Source of the DNA: Stomorhina lunata
Lineage: Eukaryota; Arthropoda; Insecta; Diptera; Rhiniidae
Assembly (NCBI GenBank): GCA_933228675.1
Contig: OW121742.1
Coordinates: forward strand, 105,438,240 to 105,502,239
DNA length: 64,000 bases
Reading direction: 5' to 3'
In this document: in pieces, positions 1 to 11,155 of the stretch
Numbering within the stretch: position 1 is the first letter of the stretch
How the letters are laid out: every line of letters starts with the position of its first letter
Program-made: the position numbers and the translations under genes
The notes under the pieces: generated by a model
What the model was told of the DNA's origin: nothing
What the model saw: the letters and a program-made list of their open reading frames with translations, nothing else
Databases searched by the model: none

Positions 1-1081
1 CAGAAAAATTTTCTTTAGAAATATTTTTGTATAGAAAAATTTTCGATAGAAATATTTTTCTATAGAAAAATTTTCATTAGAAATATTTTTCTATAGAAAA
101 ATTTTTTTTAGAAATATTTTTCTTTAGAAAAATTTTCTTTAGAAATATTTTTCTATAGAAATATTTTTCTATAGAAAAATTTTCTTTAGAAATAGAAATA
201 TTTTCTTTAGAAATATTTTTCTACAGAAAAATTTTCTTTAGAAATATTTTTCTATAGAAAACTTTTCTTTAGAAATATTTTTCTATAGAAAAATTTTCTT
301 TAGAGATGTTTTTCTAGAGAAAAATTTTCTTTAGAAATATTTTTCTGGAGAAAAATTTTCTTTAGAAATATTTTTCTTTACAAAAATTTTTTTTGGAAAT
401 ATTTTTCTTTGGAAAAATTTTCTTTAGAAATATTTTTCTATAATAAAATTTTCTTTAGAAATATTTCTCTTTAGAAAAATTTTCTTTAGAAATATTTTTC
501 TTTAGAAAAATTGTCTTTAGAAATATTTTTCTAAAGAAAAATTTTCTTTAGAAATATTTTTCTTTAGAAAAATTTTCTTTAGAAATATTTTTCTTTAGAA
601 AAATTTTCTTTAGACTTATTTTTCTATAGAAACATTTTCTTTAGAAATATTTTTCTATAGAAAAATTTTCTTTAGAAATATTTTTCTATACAAAAATTTT
701 CTTTAGAAATATTTATCTTTAGAAAAATTTTCTTTAGAAATATTTGTCTATAGAAAAATTTGCTTTAGAAATATTTGTCTATAGAAAAATTTTCTTAAGA
801 ATTATTTGTCTATAGAAAAATTTTCTTTAGAAATATTTTTCTATAGAAAGACTTTCTTTAGAAATATTTTTCTATAGATATATTTTTCAATAGAAAAATT
901 TTCTTTAGAGTTATTTTTCTGTAGAAAAATGTTCTTTAGGGTTATTTTTCTATAGACAAATTTTCTTTAGAGATACTTTTCTATAGAAAAATTTTCTTTA
1001 GAAATATTTTTCTATAGAAAAATTTTCATTAAAAATATTTTTCTAAAGAAAAATTTTCATTAGAAATAAGTATTTTTCTAG
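1..1081. repeat. 31-bp satellite array, copy 1 (CTTTAG variant)
   Basis: Tandem repeat of a 31-bp unit alternating GAAAAATTTTC and GAAATATTTTTC blocks separated by TTTAG or TATAG. It enters the window at base 1, so its left end is not seen. About 35 units, with many point variants and occasional half-unit deletions (for example near 190-200). Each unit is close to a dyad, so single strands could fold. The unit matches the CTTTAG subfamily of the array at 4823-6780. It ends abruptly in ordinary AT-rich sequence. Confidence 0.95.
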
Positions 1082-2167
1082 CATAAGTTTAGTTCCTTAA
1101 TTTCATTTTAGCAATATTTCTAACAATCCTGGGTGAGTAATTTTTACTTCATTTATCTCATTTAATTTTACCTTGACAAATTTGCAATGTTTGTATCGAC
1201 TCTTGCGTTTGTTCGCCATGTTTTCCCCTAGTCTTTTTCAAAGGTTTCAAGAATTTAAACTCATTTATTTTCAAAAGTATTTAGTTGAAGTACCAAATTC
1301 ATGAAATTTATATAAGCAAGTACTTAGTCGTTCGTTTTAATGCATTCAAGAAGACAGAAAAATATCTTCCATATATTTCGATATTACAATTGGCGGTAAA
1401 GCAATTCTAACTTTTGCTCTAAATTTGTAAGTGTGTTTCCTATAAATAAATTTCATCTTCAATAAATAAAAGTGATAAATTTAGTTTCATGCTCATTTCT
1501 TTTTTATTTCCCAGGAAAACTGAAGAAGTTATTTGGTAGTGGGAGAGTGCTTAAAGTGCAACACTTGTTGGTGTCACTTTTATACCCAAGAAAACATTAA
1601 TATTTCTGAAACCATCACCAGCTACAACCCATCGCTTTTTTCAACGAACAAATGTATCTACCCTTTTTAGTATTCTTCGTTGTGTCGAAAGGTTTTCGAA
1701 TTATTTAACGAAGTCCTACATATTTGAGATGTTCATGTCCTTTTTTTCTCCTCTTATATATATGTATATATAAAGTATATATATATATATTCGTGAACTT
1801 TCACTGTGAAATAGTCAGAAACTAAACTAAAATCACACAAAAGGTGTTGCCTTAAGTTTCACTTAAATAAACACTTTTGCACGTAAGTAGAAAGTTAAGG
1901 ACACTCTTGGTGTCCTTTGGAGTGGCATTGTTATGCAATTGTTGTAACACTTTTTCACACATCTTGATTTTTTTTTATTTTTTTTTCATTTTCTTTTAAA
2001 AGTTTTATAGACTTTAGTGTTAGAACACGAAAACTTTAGTGGAAATTTAAAAATTTATATATGTACAATATTTCAATTAAATGTATAGAATATAAATTAT
2101 ACATTTCGTATGCATATGGCATTGTCTTTTTAAGGTCATTTAAATGTTTTGTAAAATCTTGAATATC
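1082..2167. other. AT-rich spacer, no gene seen
   Basis: No open frame with recognisable coding character, no RNA gene and no long repeat. A TATA-rich dinucleotide patch lies near 1755-1790. I see nothing else to annotate. Confidence 0.6.
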
Positions 2168-3697
2168 TATACCCTGCACCACCAAAGAAACTTTGAAATC
2201 CGTCAAATCCTTCGGGTACCTCCCTTGGACCCCATTTTTTCACTTATTTTTCTTCTCAATGTATAACCCTCAATTTTCACCAGAATTTCATGAAAATCAG
2301 CACAACTATATTATTTAACCCAAAATAGAGCTCCATTAGTTTTGGTTGAAATCCGCTAACTCCTAGCGTTGCCTCCCTTGAACCCCCATTTTTTCACTTA
2401 TTTTTATTCTCATTGTATTAAACGCTATTTTCAATAGAATTTGATAAAATTTGATCCAGAAATGATTTCCAATAGTTTTGGTTGAAATCTGTCTTCTCCT
2501 TGGGGTACCTCCCTTGGACCCCCATTTTTTCACTTGTTTTCCTTGAAATCCGTCGACACCTTGAGGTACCTCCTTTGGACCCCCATTTTTTCACTTAGTT
2601 TCCTTCTCAATGTATAAACCGCAATTTTCGATAGAATTTGATCAAATTCGGCACACTTTTATTTTTTGATTCAAAAAAGAGCCCTACTAGTTTTGGTTGA
2701 AATCCGATGACTCCTTGGGGTACCTCCTTTGGACCCCCATTTTGTCACTTAGTTTCCTTCTCAATGTATAAACCGCAATTTTCCATAGAATTTGATCAAA
2801 TTCGGCACACTTTTATTTTTTGATTCAAAAAAGAGCCCTACTAATTTTGGTTGAAATCCGATGGCTCCTTGGGGTACCTCCCTCGGAACCGATTTTTTTT
2901 TACTTATTTTCCTTCTTAATGTATTACCCGGAATCTTCAATAGAATTTGATAAAAATTCGGCACACTTTTATTTTTTGATCCAGGAAAGAGCTTTACTAA
3001 TTTTGGTTAAAATCCGTCGACTTCTTGGAGTATCTGCCTTGGACCCCTATTATTTCATGTATTTTTATTCCCAACGGATAAGACAAATTTCTCAATAAAA
3101 TTTAGTGAAATTCGTCACATGTCTATTAGTTGATCCAAGAAAGAACTCTACTGGTTTTTATTTTAATCCGTGGACTCCTAGAGGTACTTAGTAAATCTCA
3201 AGATAATGTTATTTAAACTAATGTTAGGATTAATAACTGCAATTTGATTAAAAATTTAAGCCTGAAGGTATGCAATGCTTTTTTTATAAGCAATATTCCT
3301 TACTTTTGTACTAAATTTTGATTTTTTTAAAATATTGACAAAAGTTGCATAATTTTTTTTTCCTAATTCGAAAGAAAAGCCTTTTGCCTTTCATTTCATT
3401 ATACTGGGAGCGCGGAGGTAAACCGAGCTAACTGACTTTTTCTGCAACGAAAAGAGCCACTGCTGAATTTTATAGGACAATTTTTATGCGCTTATATATC
3501 CCAAAGTATATATGCAATACACTTTTTTTTCTGTCAAACAAGACAGACGGACGAACTGACATCGCTAAATCGACTCAGGAAGGGATTATAAAATTATTGG
3601 TAAATTAAAAGGTGGGTCTAAGACAAATATTTCTATGCGTTACAAACATCAGCACAAACTTATAATAACCTCTCCACTAATGGTGGTGAAGGGTATA
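2168..3697. mobile_element. TIR element with internal ~153-bp tandem repeats
   Basis: The left end TATACCCTGCACCACCA (2168-2184) is matched in inverted form by TGGTGGTGAAGGGTATA (3681-3697), giving about 17-bp imperfect terminal inverted repeats. Between them are about six or seven diverged copies of a roughly 153-bp unit (about 2190-3190). Each has a GAAATCCG block, a GGGTACCTCC block and a C-rich run before TTTTTTCACTTA; one copy is truncated around 2485-2550. The tail 3533-3697 contains CATCGCTAAATCGACTCAG and matches the tail of the element at 41663-42454. No transposase is visible, so this is non-autonomous or decayed. The superfamily is not assigned. Confidence 0.7.
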
Positions 3698-4309
3698 AAA
3701 ATGGGGGTCTAACGGTTTTCAACCTGATTAAAGCCCCAGTCACTACAATATAAATTTTTTTAATTATTTACTTTTATTAAAATTATTTATTACTAGAGCA
3801 TCCGGCACCTGCGGTACGCCTAAAGCAATAACACGCCACCGATGAAAAATAAACTAAATTGACTGTGGAACAAAAAGCCCAAGCAATGCTTCTAAATAAC
3901 AACAAATAAATACAGAAATGGCATAATATTTTCAAGCTTCCTCCATCTTCGGTAAGAATACTGAAATAACACGCACTCGATGTAAAATAAAAAAAATTGA
4001 AAATAAAAACCAACAAATGGCGCAACTTCTTCTAAAAAGTAAATGCGATATAGGTACATTTTTGAAAGGACTTTCAAAAACGATCAGACGGTAAATCTTC
4101 GTATGAAAAAGCAACATCTTTGTATTAAAAAGTCATGTTTCTCCAAAGATGCCAACCCTTTTCGAATATTCACTAGTTGCGAATTATTTATATTTAACAA
4201 GTTTTGAGGCTACTGCCTCAAAACTGAAAAATTCTGTAAAAATATGTAAAACTATTTTCTTTAAAAGTTGCACTGCCTTTTTTAATCATCAAATTCCACA
4301 AAATTCTTA
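3698..4309. other. AT-rich spacer
   Basis: No coding, RNA or repeat feature that I can support. Short open frames on the minus strand overlap one another and have no recognisable content. Confidence 0.55.
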
Positions 4310-4822
4310 ATTTCATTAAAAAAATTAAAGTTAGCAGAAATCTATTTTCAAACCCCAAAAGTATGCAATATCATTTTCTTTAAAGTCGCAAAGACTTTGA
4401 TTTTATAGGTAGTCTTTCTCAACAATTTTAACAAAAGCTGAAATCCAAGTTGAAAAGCTAATATTAACTTATTCACCTAAAGTTTAAATTAACTTAAAGG
4501 CTTAAATCCACATAATTCAATTGTAATCTAATTGAATTTCATTTTGACTGAGCCTTTAATTGGCTTTAAAGTAACTTTCATCTCTTTCTAAGAACCTGAC
4601 ATCATTAAGAAAATGTTCTTAAATTTCACTTGAATTTAAAGTTTCTAATTATGTATGTAAATTTATATTTAAGAAGGTTTTAGAATTTGTCGTCTTATTT
4701 TGTATTGCCTATACTTAAGGGATTAGGTTGAATTGAAAAGTGTAGCCTATCGTTGTAATCTTTCTACTCAATATTTGTAAAGCATAAATTTTCTTAGTAT
4801 TACCTGAAGATGTATGATGAAC
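4310..4822 (+). repeat. Ancient duplicated spacer segment, copy 1
   Basis: Shares a collinear series of blocks with about 8100-8495, including GCTGAAATCCA, AAAAGCTAATATTAA, ATTAAGAAAATGTTCTTAAA and a TTTAAGAAGGTTTTAGAATT block. The copies have diverged by substitutions and small indels. It directly abuts the 31-bp array at 4823. Confidence 0.75.
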
Positions 4823-6780
4823 TTTTTCTATAGAAAAATTTTCGATAGAAATATTTTTTAAAAGACAAATTTTCTATGCAAATATTTTTCAATAGAAAAA
4901 TTTTCGATAGAAATATTTTTCTATAGAAAAATTTTCGATAGAAATATTTTTCTATAGAAAAATTTTCGATAGAAATATTTTTCTATAGAAAAATTTTCGA
5001 TAGAAATATTTTTCTATAGAAAAATTTTCGATAGAAATATTTTTCTATAGAAAAATTTTCGATAGAAATATTTTTCTATAGAAAAATTTTCGATAGAAAT
5101 ATTTTTCTATAGAAAAATTTTCGATAGAAATATTTTTCTATATAAAAATTTTCGATAGAAATATTTTTCTATAGAAAAATTTTCGATAGAAATATTTTTC
5201 TATAGAAAAATTTTCTTTAGAAATATTTTTCTATAGAAAAATTTTTGATAGAAATATTTTTTTATAGAAAAATTTTCGATAGAAATATTTTTCTATAGAA
5301 AAATTTTCGATAGAAATATTTTTCTATAGAAAAATTTTCGATAGAAATATTTTTCTATAGAAAAATTTTCGATAGAAATATTTTTCTATAGAAAAAATTT
5401 CGATAGAATTATTTTTCTATAGAAAAATTTTCGTTAGAATTATTTTTCTATAGAAAAATTTTCATTAGAATTATTTTTCTATAGAAAAATTTTCGTTAGA
5501 ATTATTTTTCTATAGAAAAATTTTCGTTAGAATTATTTTTCTATAGAAAAATTTTCGTTAGAATTATTTTTCTGTAGAAAAATTTTCGTTAGAATTATTT
5601 TTTTATAGAAAAATTTTCGTTAGAATTATTTTTCTATAGAAAAATTTTTGTTAGAATTATTTTTCTATAGAAAAATTTTCTTTAGGAATATTTTTCTATA
5701 GAAAAATTTTCTTTAGGAATATTTTTCTTTAGAAATATTTTCTTTAGAAATATTTTTCTATAGAAAAATTTTCTTTAGAAATATTTTTCTATAGAAAAAT
5801 TTTCTTTAGAAATATTTTTCTATAGAAAAATTTTCTTTAGAAATATTTTTCTATAGAAAAATTTTCTTTAGAAATATTTTTCTATAGAAAAATTTTCGAT
5901 AGAAATATTTTTCTATAGAAAAATTTGCGATAGAAATATTTTTCTATAGAAAAATTTTCTTTAGAAATATTTTTCTATAAGAAAATTTTCGTTGGAAATA
6001 TTTTTCTATAGAAAAATTTTCTTTAGAAATATTTTTCGATAGAAAAATTTTCTTTCTATAGAAAAATTTTCTTTAGAAATATTTTTCGATACAAAAATTT
6101 TCTTTGGAAACATTTTTCGATAGAAAAATTTTCTTTAGAAATATTTTTCTATAGAAAAATTTTCTTTAGAAATATTTTTCTATAGAAAAATTTTCTTTAG
6201 AAATATTTTTCTATAGAAAAATTTTCTTTAGAAATATTTTTCTATAGAAAAATTTTCTTTAGAAATATTTTTCTATAGAAAAATTTTCTTTAGAAATATT
6301 TTTCTATAGAAAAATTTTCTTTAGAAATATTTTTCTATAGAAAAATTTTCTTTAGAAATATTTTTCTATAGAAAAATTTTCTTTAGAAATATTTTTCTAT
6401 AGAAAGATTTTCTTTAGAAATATTTTTCTATAGAAAGATTTTCTTTAGAAATATTTTTCTATAGAAAAATTTATTTTAGAAATATTTTTCTATAGAAAAA
6501 TTTATTTTAGAAATATTTTTCTTTAGAAAAATTTTCTTTAGAAATATTTTGCTATAGAAAAATTTATTTTAGAAATATTTTTCTAATATTTTTCTATAGA
6601 ATAATTTTGTTTAGAAATATTTTTCTATAGAATAATTTTCTTGAGAAATATTTTTGATAGAAGAATTTTCTTTATAAGTTTTTTTCTATAATTTTCTTTC
6701 GAAATATTTTTCTTTAGAAAATTTTTCCTTAGAAATATTTGAAATTTTCATTTGAAATATTTTTCTATAGAAAAATTTTC
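4823..6780. repeat. 31-bp satellite array, copy 2, with subfamily domains
   Basis: About 63 units of 31 bp. The core TTTTTCTATAGAAAAATT is followed by a variable middle. Three blocks occur in order: units with CGATAGAAATA (about 4835-5400), units with CGTTAGAATTA (about 5400-5690), and units with CTTTAGAAATA (about 5690-6500, with a few CGATAG units). The right edge (6500-6780) is degenerate. Adjacent units are most alike, as expected from local unequal exchange or replication slippage. Confidence 0.95.
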
Positions 6781-8099
6781 TTAAAACTAAAGCCTACCAT
6801 CAGGCTTATATATTTGCTTGAAATAAAGCCTATATTTAGGCTTTTGAATTTATTAATTTATTATATTACACAAAAAATTTAGTCGAAAATAACTAATAAT
6901 TCCTTTCACTTTTTGTCTTTTTAGCAAATTTATTCTACACTAATGCTTCATGGGTTTTACTTACCAAGCTTTCATGCCTTAAAGCTTTTTTGTTATAAAC
7001 TTCTAAGGCATTTGAAAAAAATCATCAGATAAACGACCACCCATCTTTAAACTAATTGGAGAAGTCATATTTGATAGTCCAACCAAAAGTTTATAACTTT
7101 AAAATAATGAAAAGATAAACCCAGAAAAATATAACTTTTTTTGTATAAATGTATTGTAAATGCTTGCCTAGTGATTAATAATAATTAAAATTAAATTAAA
7201 TATAAATTAACAAAATAAAACTGCTAAATTAAAAACAATTTATAATTAATTGTATTTATACTTATATAAATTTATATAAAAAATATAGTAAAATATAACT
7301 AATTAGAATAAATAATATTACAGAAATATGTGTGTTATCAAATCATAAAGCTTTTTTGTGTTTGAAAAGCTTAGGAAACCAAACAAGCTCAGCCGTAATA
7401 ACTTTTTGTATAAAACTAAACGAAAGTGTAAAAAATATTGAAAAATTTTTAATCAACTGGAAAATTCACAAACTGAAGAGGGTAAAGCTTTTCAAAACAT
7501 AACTAAAACTTCTGAAACTTTTAAACATTTAAAGCAGCGGTGGCCGAACGAAGAGCGGTTTTAAATAAGAGTGCTCAATCTTTATATATAAAAAGTTAAT
7601 TTTAAACCTCCTAAAACTATGCCATACATTATATCCCTTCTTAAACTATTTTCCTCTTTTAATACAAAAAAGTTTCTTTAACCAATTCTATAACTTCTTT
7701 CAGTTTTTCCTTTAGTTTGTGAAATTTCCATTTGGTTTTTTTTTTATATGCCATAAATAATATAATTACAACCTTAAAACCGTATAAAATTTAAACAATA
7801 ATCTCAAATGATTCCAAAAACTCGATGAAATTGATGGAAAGCTTTTTTATCATGAAATTTACTTGCATTTTGAAATTTATTATGAAAAGAAAAATAAAAC
7901 GATTATTTCAACAAGACAATAGGTTCAAAAAATTAACTGTTAACGTATAATAAAATTAAATAAATTTAGCCAAAACTGTAAAATTAAAGGCTAAAAAGTG
8001 GATTATGGGATGAAATTATCTCTGTACATCTAACACGTTTCACAATAACCCATGAAAATAGTAAGATTTTGTTAATGCCAGTTTTTATATCTCTAAAAT
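6781..8099. other. AT-rich spacer
   Basis: Very AT-rich sequence with no open frame of note. I see no gene, RNA or defined repeat. Confidence 0.55.
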
Positions 8100-8495
8100 C
8101 AGAATGAAATTCATGAAATCCCCTAAAAGTAGGCAACACTTGTATATATGTCTTTAAAAATATAAAATTTGTATTATTTCTTTCAATAAACTTAAAGAAA
8201 GCTGAAATCCATGACGAAAAGCTAATATTAAGTAATTAACCTAATATTTAAATTAACTTAAAACCGTAATTTCACTTTATCAATTGTAATATAATTACAT
8301 TTTACTTTAGCTGAGATTTTAATTAACACTTTTATCATTTTCTTAAAGTCTGTAATCATTAAGAAAATGTTCTTAAATTTTATTAAAATTAAAAGCATCT
8401 AATTGTAAATTTATATTTAAGAAGGTTTTAGAATTTGTCGTGTTATTTTGAGGAATTAGGCCTCATCAAAATATTATTTAATACCTCTACTCAAT
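8100..8495 (+). repeat. Ancient duplicated spacer segment, copy 2
   Basis: Collinear with 4310-4822 (see there). It lies about 3.8 kb downstream, on the other side of the satellite. The satellite itself is not repeated after this copy. Confidence 0.75.
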
Positions 8496-8829
8496 ATTTG
8501 TATTACGACCAGCGTTGCCAATTGTGCAGATTTATCTGTTTTTTTTGCAGATTTTGAAAGTGGAAAATAGTGAAAAACTGTTGCAAAATTACATCATTCG
8601 ATATCGATCGAAAACTCAGACTTTTAAGCAAATATTGTGAAGTATACTTTAGGGATGTTCAAAGTAACTTCGATGCAAAAAGTTTATTGAAATTTGGTAT
8701 CTATTTTGATTCGTTTTTAAAAACATATAGTTCAATTAAAACACTTTTACTATTGGTCACCTTTTGGCAATTAACTACAAAAAATAATTTTGATTATCCT
8801 TAAAGTAAGCTATACAAATGTTTTGAAAA
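8496..8829. other. Spacer with a 77-codon open frame of unknown status
   Basis: An open frame of 77 codons on the plus strand (8570-8803) has no recognisable domain. Its composition is that of the AT-rich surroundings, so I do not call it a gene. Confidence 0.4.
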
Positions 8830-9059
8830 TATCTAGGACTTCGAACGATATCGAATGCGGTAATTTGGGCCCAGGTTTTTACCCAAGATAATAATAAACT
8901 ATACTAGCTATGGCCACTAAATTTAGTTCAAGGATTGTGCCAAATTTTGTCACAATCGGTCACCATTTGACCATAGCTCCCATATAAAAACTTACGGAAA
9001 CACAAGAATACCAAAAAGATAGGGAGTCCGCACGATAGCGTATTTAAAAAAAATACCTA
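8830..9059 (-). mobile_element. Dispersed repeat, distal piece of interrupted minus-strand copy
   Basis: Contains TTGACCATAGCTCCCATATA and TGCCAAATTTTGTCACAATC. On the minus strand these are the 'gggagctatggtcaaa...accgat...aaatttggcaca' modules also seen at 11156-11935 and 41663-42454. I infer it is the continuation of the 11156-11935 copy, split by the insertion at 9060-11153. Confidence 0.6.
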
Positions 9060-9067
9060 CACTCAGG

Positions 9068-9493
9068 GAAAAAACGTGCTGATAATAAGATTTTCTGCTT
9101 GAAATCGAAACCTTTTCTGCTTGAAAGTAGAGTAAATACGAAAAATCTAATTTTGAGAATAAAATCTTATTTTTTAAGATTCTTTGTAAGATCGCAATCT
9201 TAAAAAAAATCTAAGCACAGGATCGATAACTAAGAATGTGTTCTTATTAATTAAGATTAAATTCTTAATTTTTAAGAGTGCACTCTTAATTAATAAGAAC
9301 ATAATCTTAAATAATAAGAACGCATTCTTAATTATCGATCTTGTTCTTAGAACTTTTTTAAGATTGCGATCTTACAAACAATCTTGAAAAATAAGATTTT
9401 ATTCTTAAAATAAGATTTTTCGCATTTACTCTACTTTCAAGCAGAAAAGGTTTCGATTTCAAGCAGAAAATCTTATTTTAAGCACGTTTTTTC
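9068..9493. repeat. Long palindrome (about 213-bp arms)
   Basis: Left-arm blocks such as AAAAAACGTGCT (9069-9080), ATTTTCTGCTTGAAATCGAA and CTTGAAAGTAGAGTAAAT recur in inverted form at mirror positions (for example AGCACGTTTTTT at 9481-9492). The centre is TTAAGAGTGCACTCTTAA at 9280/9281, with essentially no spacer. Arms match apart from scattered substitutions. It could extrude a cruciform or yield a long double-stranded RNA. Confidence 0.9.
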
Positions 9494-9633
9494 TTATTAT
9501 CATATTCGTATTTGGTGGTAAAATAAAACACATTTTTTATTATTTTTTTCCCCTTTCGAGGAATGTAATAGTATTCCTATATTTTAAAATTTTGATTTAT
9601 TTATTTTACATTATAGGTAGTTAGTAAAAAATT

Positions 9634-10713
9634 TTATCCTAAAAATACCTTGACTTCATCTTCCGTTGGAAAAAGTGTGCATATTTCTGTCAATATATCT
9701 TGGAAATCGTGAGGATGAAGTGTGAGATCCTTTTTTAGAATTTGATGTACTATAATCTGGATCAGCTCATCACGATAGTTATTGTTTAAATCTTTGCGTG
9801 AAGCATAAAATTCTAGGATGTTTTTGCCACTTACTGATTCATTCAATAATGAAGCTAAATCCTATATAAATAAACGAAAATATTTTATTAAACAGTTTTA
9901 CTGTAGTGTATTGCACTAAGAATCCCAATTTATTACAATTATTTATTATTGTAATAAATAGTTTTTTGATAAAACCAAAAAATGTTGGTGGGGAAACCTT
10001 TCCTCGACGCGTTTCGATGGTTGGTTAGACCATCTCATCAGGAGGATTATCCCTAATTCTAGACAGAGCGAAAACCTCACATTATGTATAATTTGAGATA
10101 CTGAATAAATACGAATTATTATTATTGTGTCATTTATATTTTGTACACATTTAAATGTATTAAGTAATTATCTAATACTTTTACCTTGTCAAACACTTTT
10201 TTGTTAACTTCCACATTTACAGAAGACGATGAAGTGGAAGTTACATGTGGACATTTTTGTAGCCACTGACCTACCTTCGACGGCATCGAAAGTATATCTT
10301 CATCAATTTCAAACTAAAGGACAAAACTATTAGTGGTTTAATTTAATTTCTAAATAAAATATTAAAACCTGTTTATTTTTCCAGACAAATAATTTTTCAC
10401 TGCTTTCATATACTGCAGACTTCTAAAAGTTACATTTGAGCCTGAAACAAATTCAATTAATAAAATTTTTTATAAAGAAATTTACTTATGTATTTATAAA
10501 TATGATGAAAAACTTACGCTGCAGGTACGGAAAAACGCATTCCAGATCGAATTCTTTCAAAAGATTTTTCAGCAACGCGTCATCGTCCAAGAACGCTCAT
10601 GAAATTTCTTGTGAAGGGCAGTTCATTTCATACTCCCCATCACACACCGGAACTAAATTGCCTTCTATTGGAATATTTAAAAGGATCACTTCATTCGGAT
10701 TAAGGTTTTCCAT
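9634..10713 (-). pseudogene. Decayed four-exon gene inside the 2.1-kb element
   Basis: Read on the minus strand, a plausible ATG at 10713 opens exon 1 (10713-10518), ending at a canonical GTAAGT donor. Exon 2 (10441-10369) follows a TTTGTTTCAG acceptor. Exon 3 (10313-10185) ends in AAG/GTAAAAG and includes MPSKVGQWLQKCP. Exon 4 (9861-9634) follows a TATATAG acceptor and encodes about 75 residues, including LLNESVSGKNILEFYASRKD and a FPTEDEVKVFLG end. Introns are short (about 55-320 nt), as in flies. Breaks: an in-frame TGA at codon 39 (10597-10599), and a phase mismatch between exons 2 and 3. I do not recognise the protein with certainty; the C-terminal block resembles uncharacterised insect proteins linked to repeats, from memory only. 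It could be the element's own gene or a captured host gene. Confidence 0.5.
10001..10046 (-). ncRNA. Hammerhead ribozyme motif (type I, minimal stem III)
   Basis: On the minus strand, from 10046 down: stem I 5' strand TCCTC; core CTGATGA (10041-10035); stem II GATGGT/ACCATC (10034-10029 with 10021-10016) closing a 7-nt loop; core GAAA; stem III ACGCGT, self-complementary with only two potential pairs within one molecule; cleavage triplet GTC ending at 10006; stem I 3' strand GAGGA (10005-10001), fully paired with its partner. All invariant core positions are present. Such tiny stem III forms are known from Penelope-like elements and retrozymes and work best as dimers. It lies in the last intron of the decayed gene, transcribed in the same direction. 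Self-cleavage is predicted, not shown. Confidence 0.85.
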
Positions 10714-11155
10714 TTATATTTCTTATTAAATTTATATTTTTTCTCAAAAAATTAGTTTTTCACTTTTTCGCAACTACTTTGGTCGGCGGATTACAATTTA
10801 TGACCAAATACTGAGAAAGTTCCCTAAAACAAGCACACAAATCTACTAAATCAAGAATACGATTTTAAGATTAGAACTTACAATCTTCAAAATAAGAATA
10901 AAATCTTGAAATCAAGATCACAATCTTAAAATAAAGAATACGATCTAAAATTAAGATTTAAAATCTTATAATAAGATTAAAATCTTAAAAGCAAACAAAT
11001 TGCATGTTATTTTTAGATTGTATTCTCATAACTAAGAATTTATTCTTAAATTTAAGAATATAAATCTAACTGGCTATATTTTCAAGATTGAAAATTCAAG
11101 ATTTCGCAATCTTATATTTTTCTTAAAATCAGATCGTCATTTTTCTCTTAGTGTA

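Larger units (their letters stand above)
9060..11153 (-). mobile_element. 2.1-kb element with CACT termini, TA duplication and a decayed spliced gene
   Basis: The ends CACTCAGGGAAAA (from 9060) and the inverted match TTTTTCTCTTAGTG (to 11153) are flanked by TA on both sides (9058-9059 and 11154-11155). That fits a TA-target DNA transposon. The left 430 bp is a near-perfect long palindrome centred at 9280/9281. The right 300 bp is rich in related AATCTTAAAATAAGA motifs. The centre holds a minus-strand multi-exon pseudogene (9634-10713) with a hammerhead ribozyme motif in its last intron. No DDE transposase is recognisable. It inserted into a copy of the dispersed repeat. Confidence 0.65.

Noticed and set aside
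1755..1790. TATA-box cluster as a promoter
   Set aside because: It is a TA dinucleotide run with no initiator or downstream gene.
8570..8803. 77-codon open frame as a small gene
   Set aside because: No homology or coding signal recognised; base composition equals the spacer.
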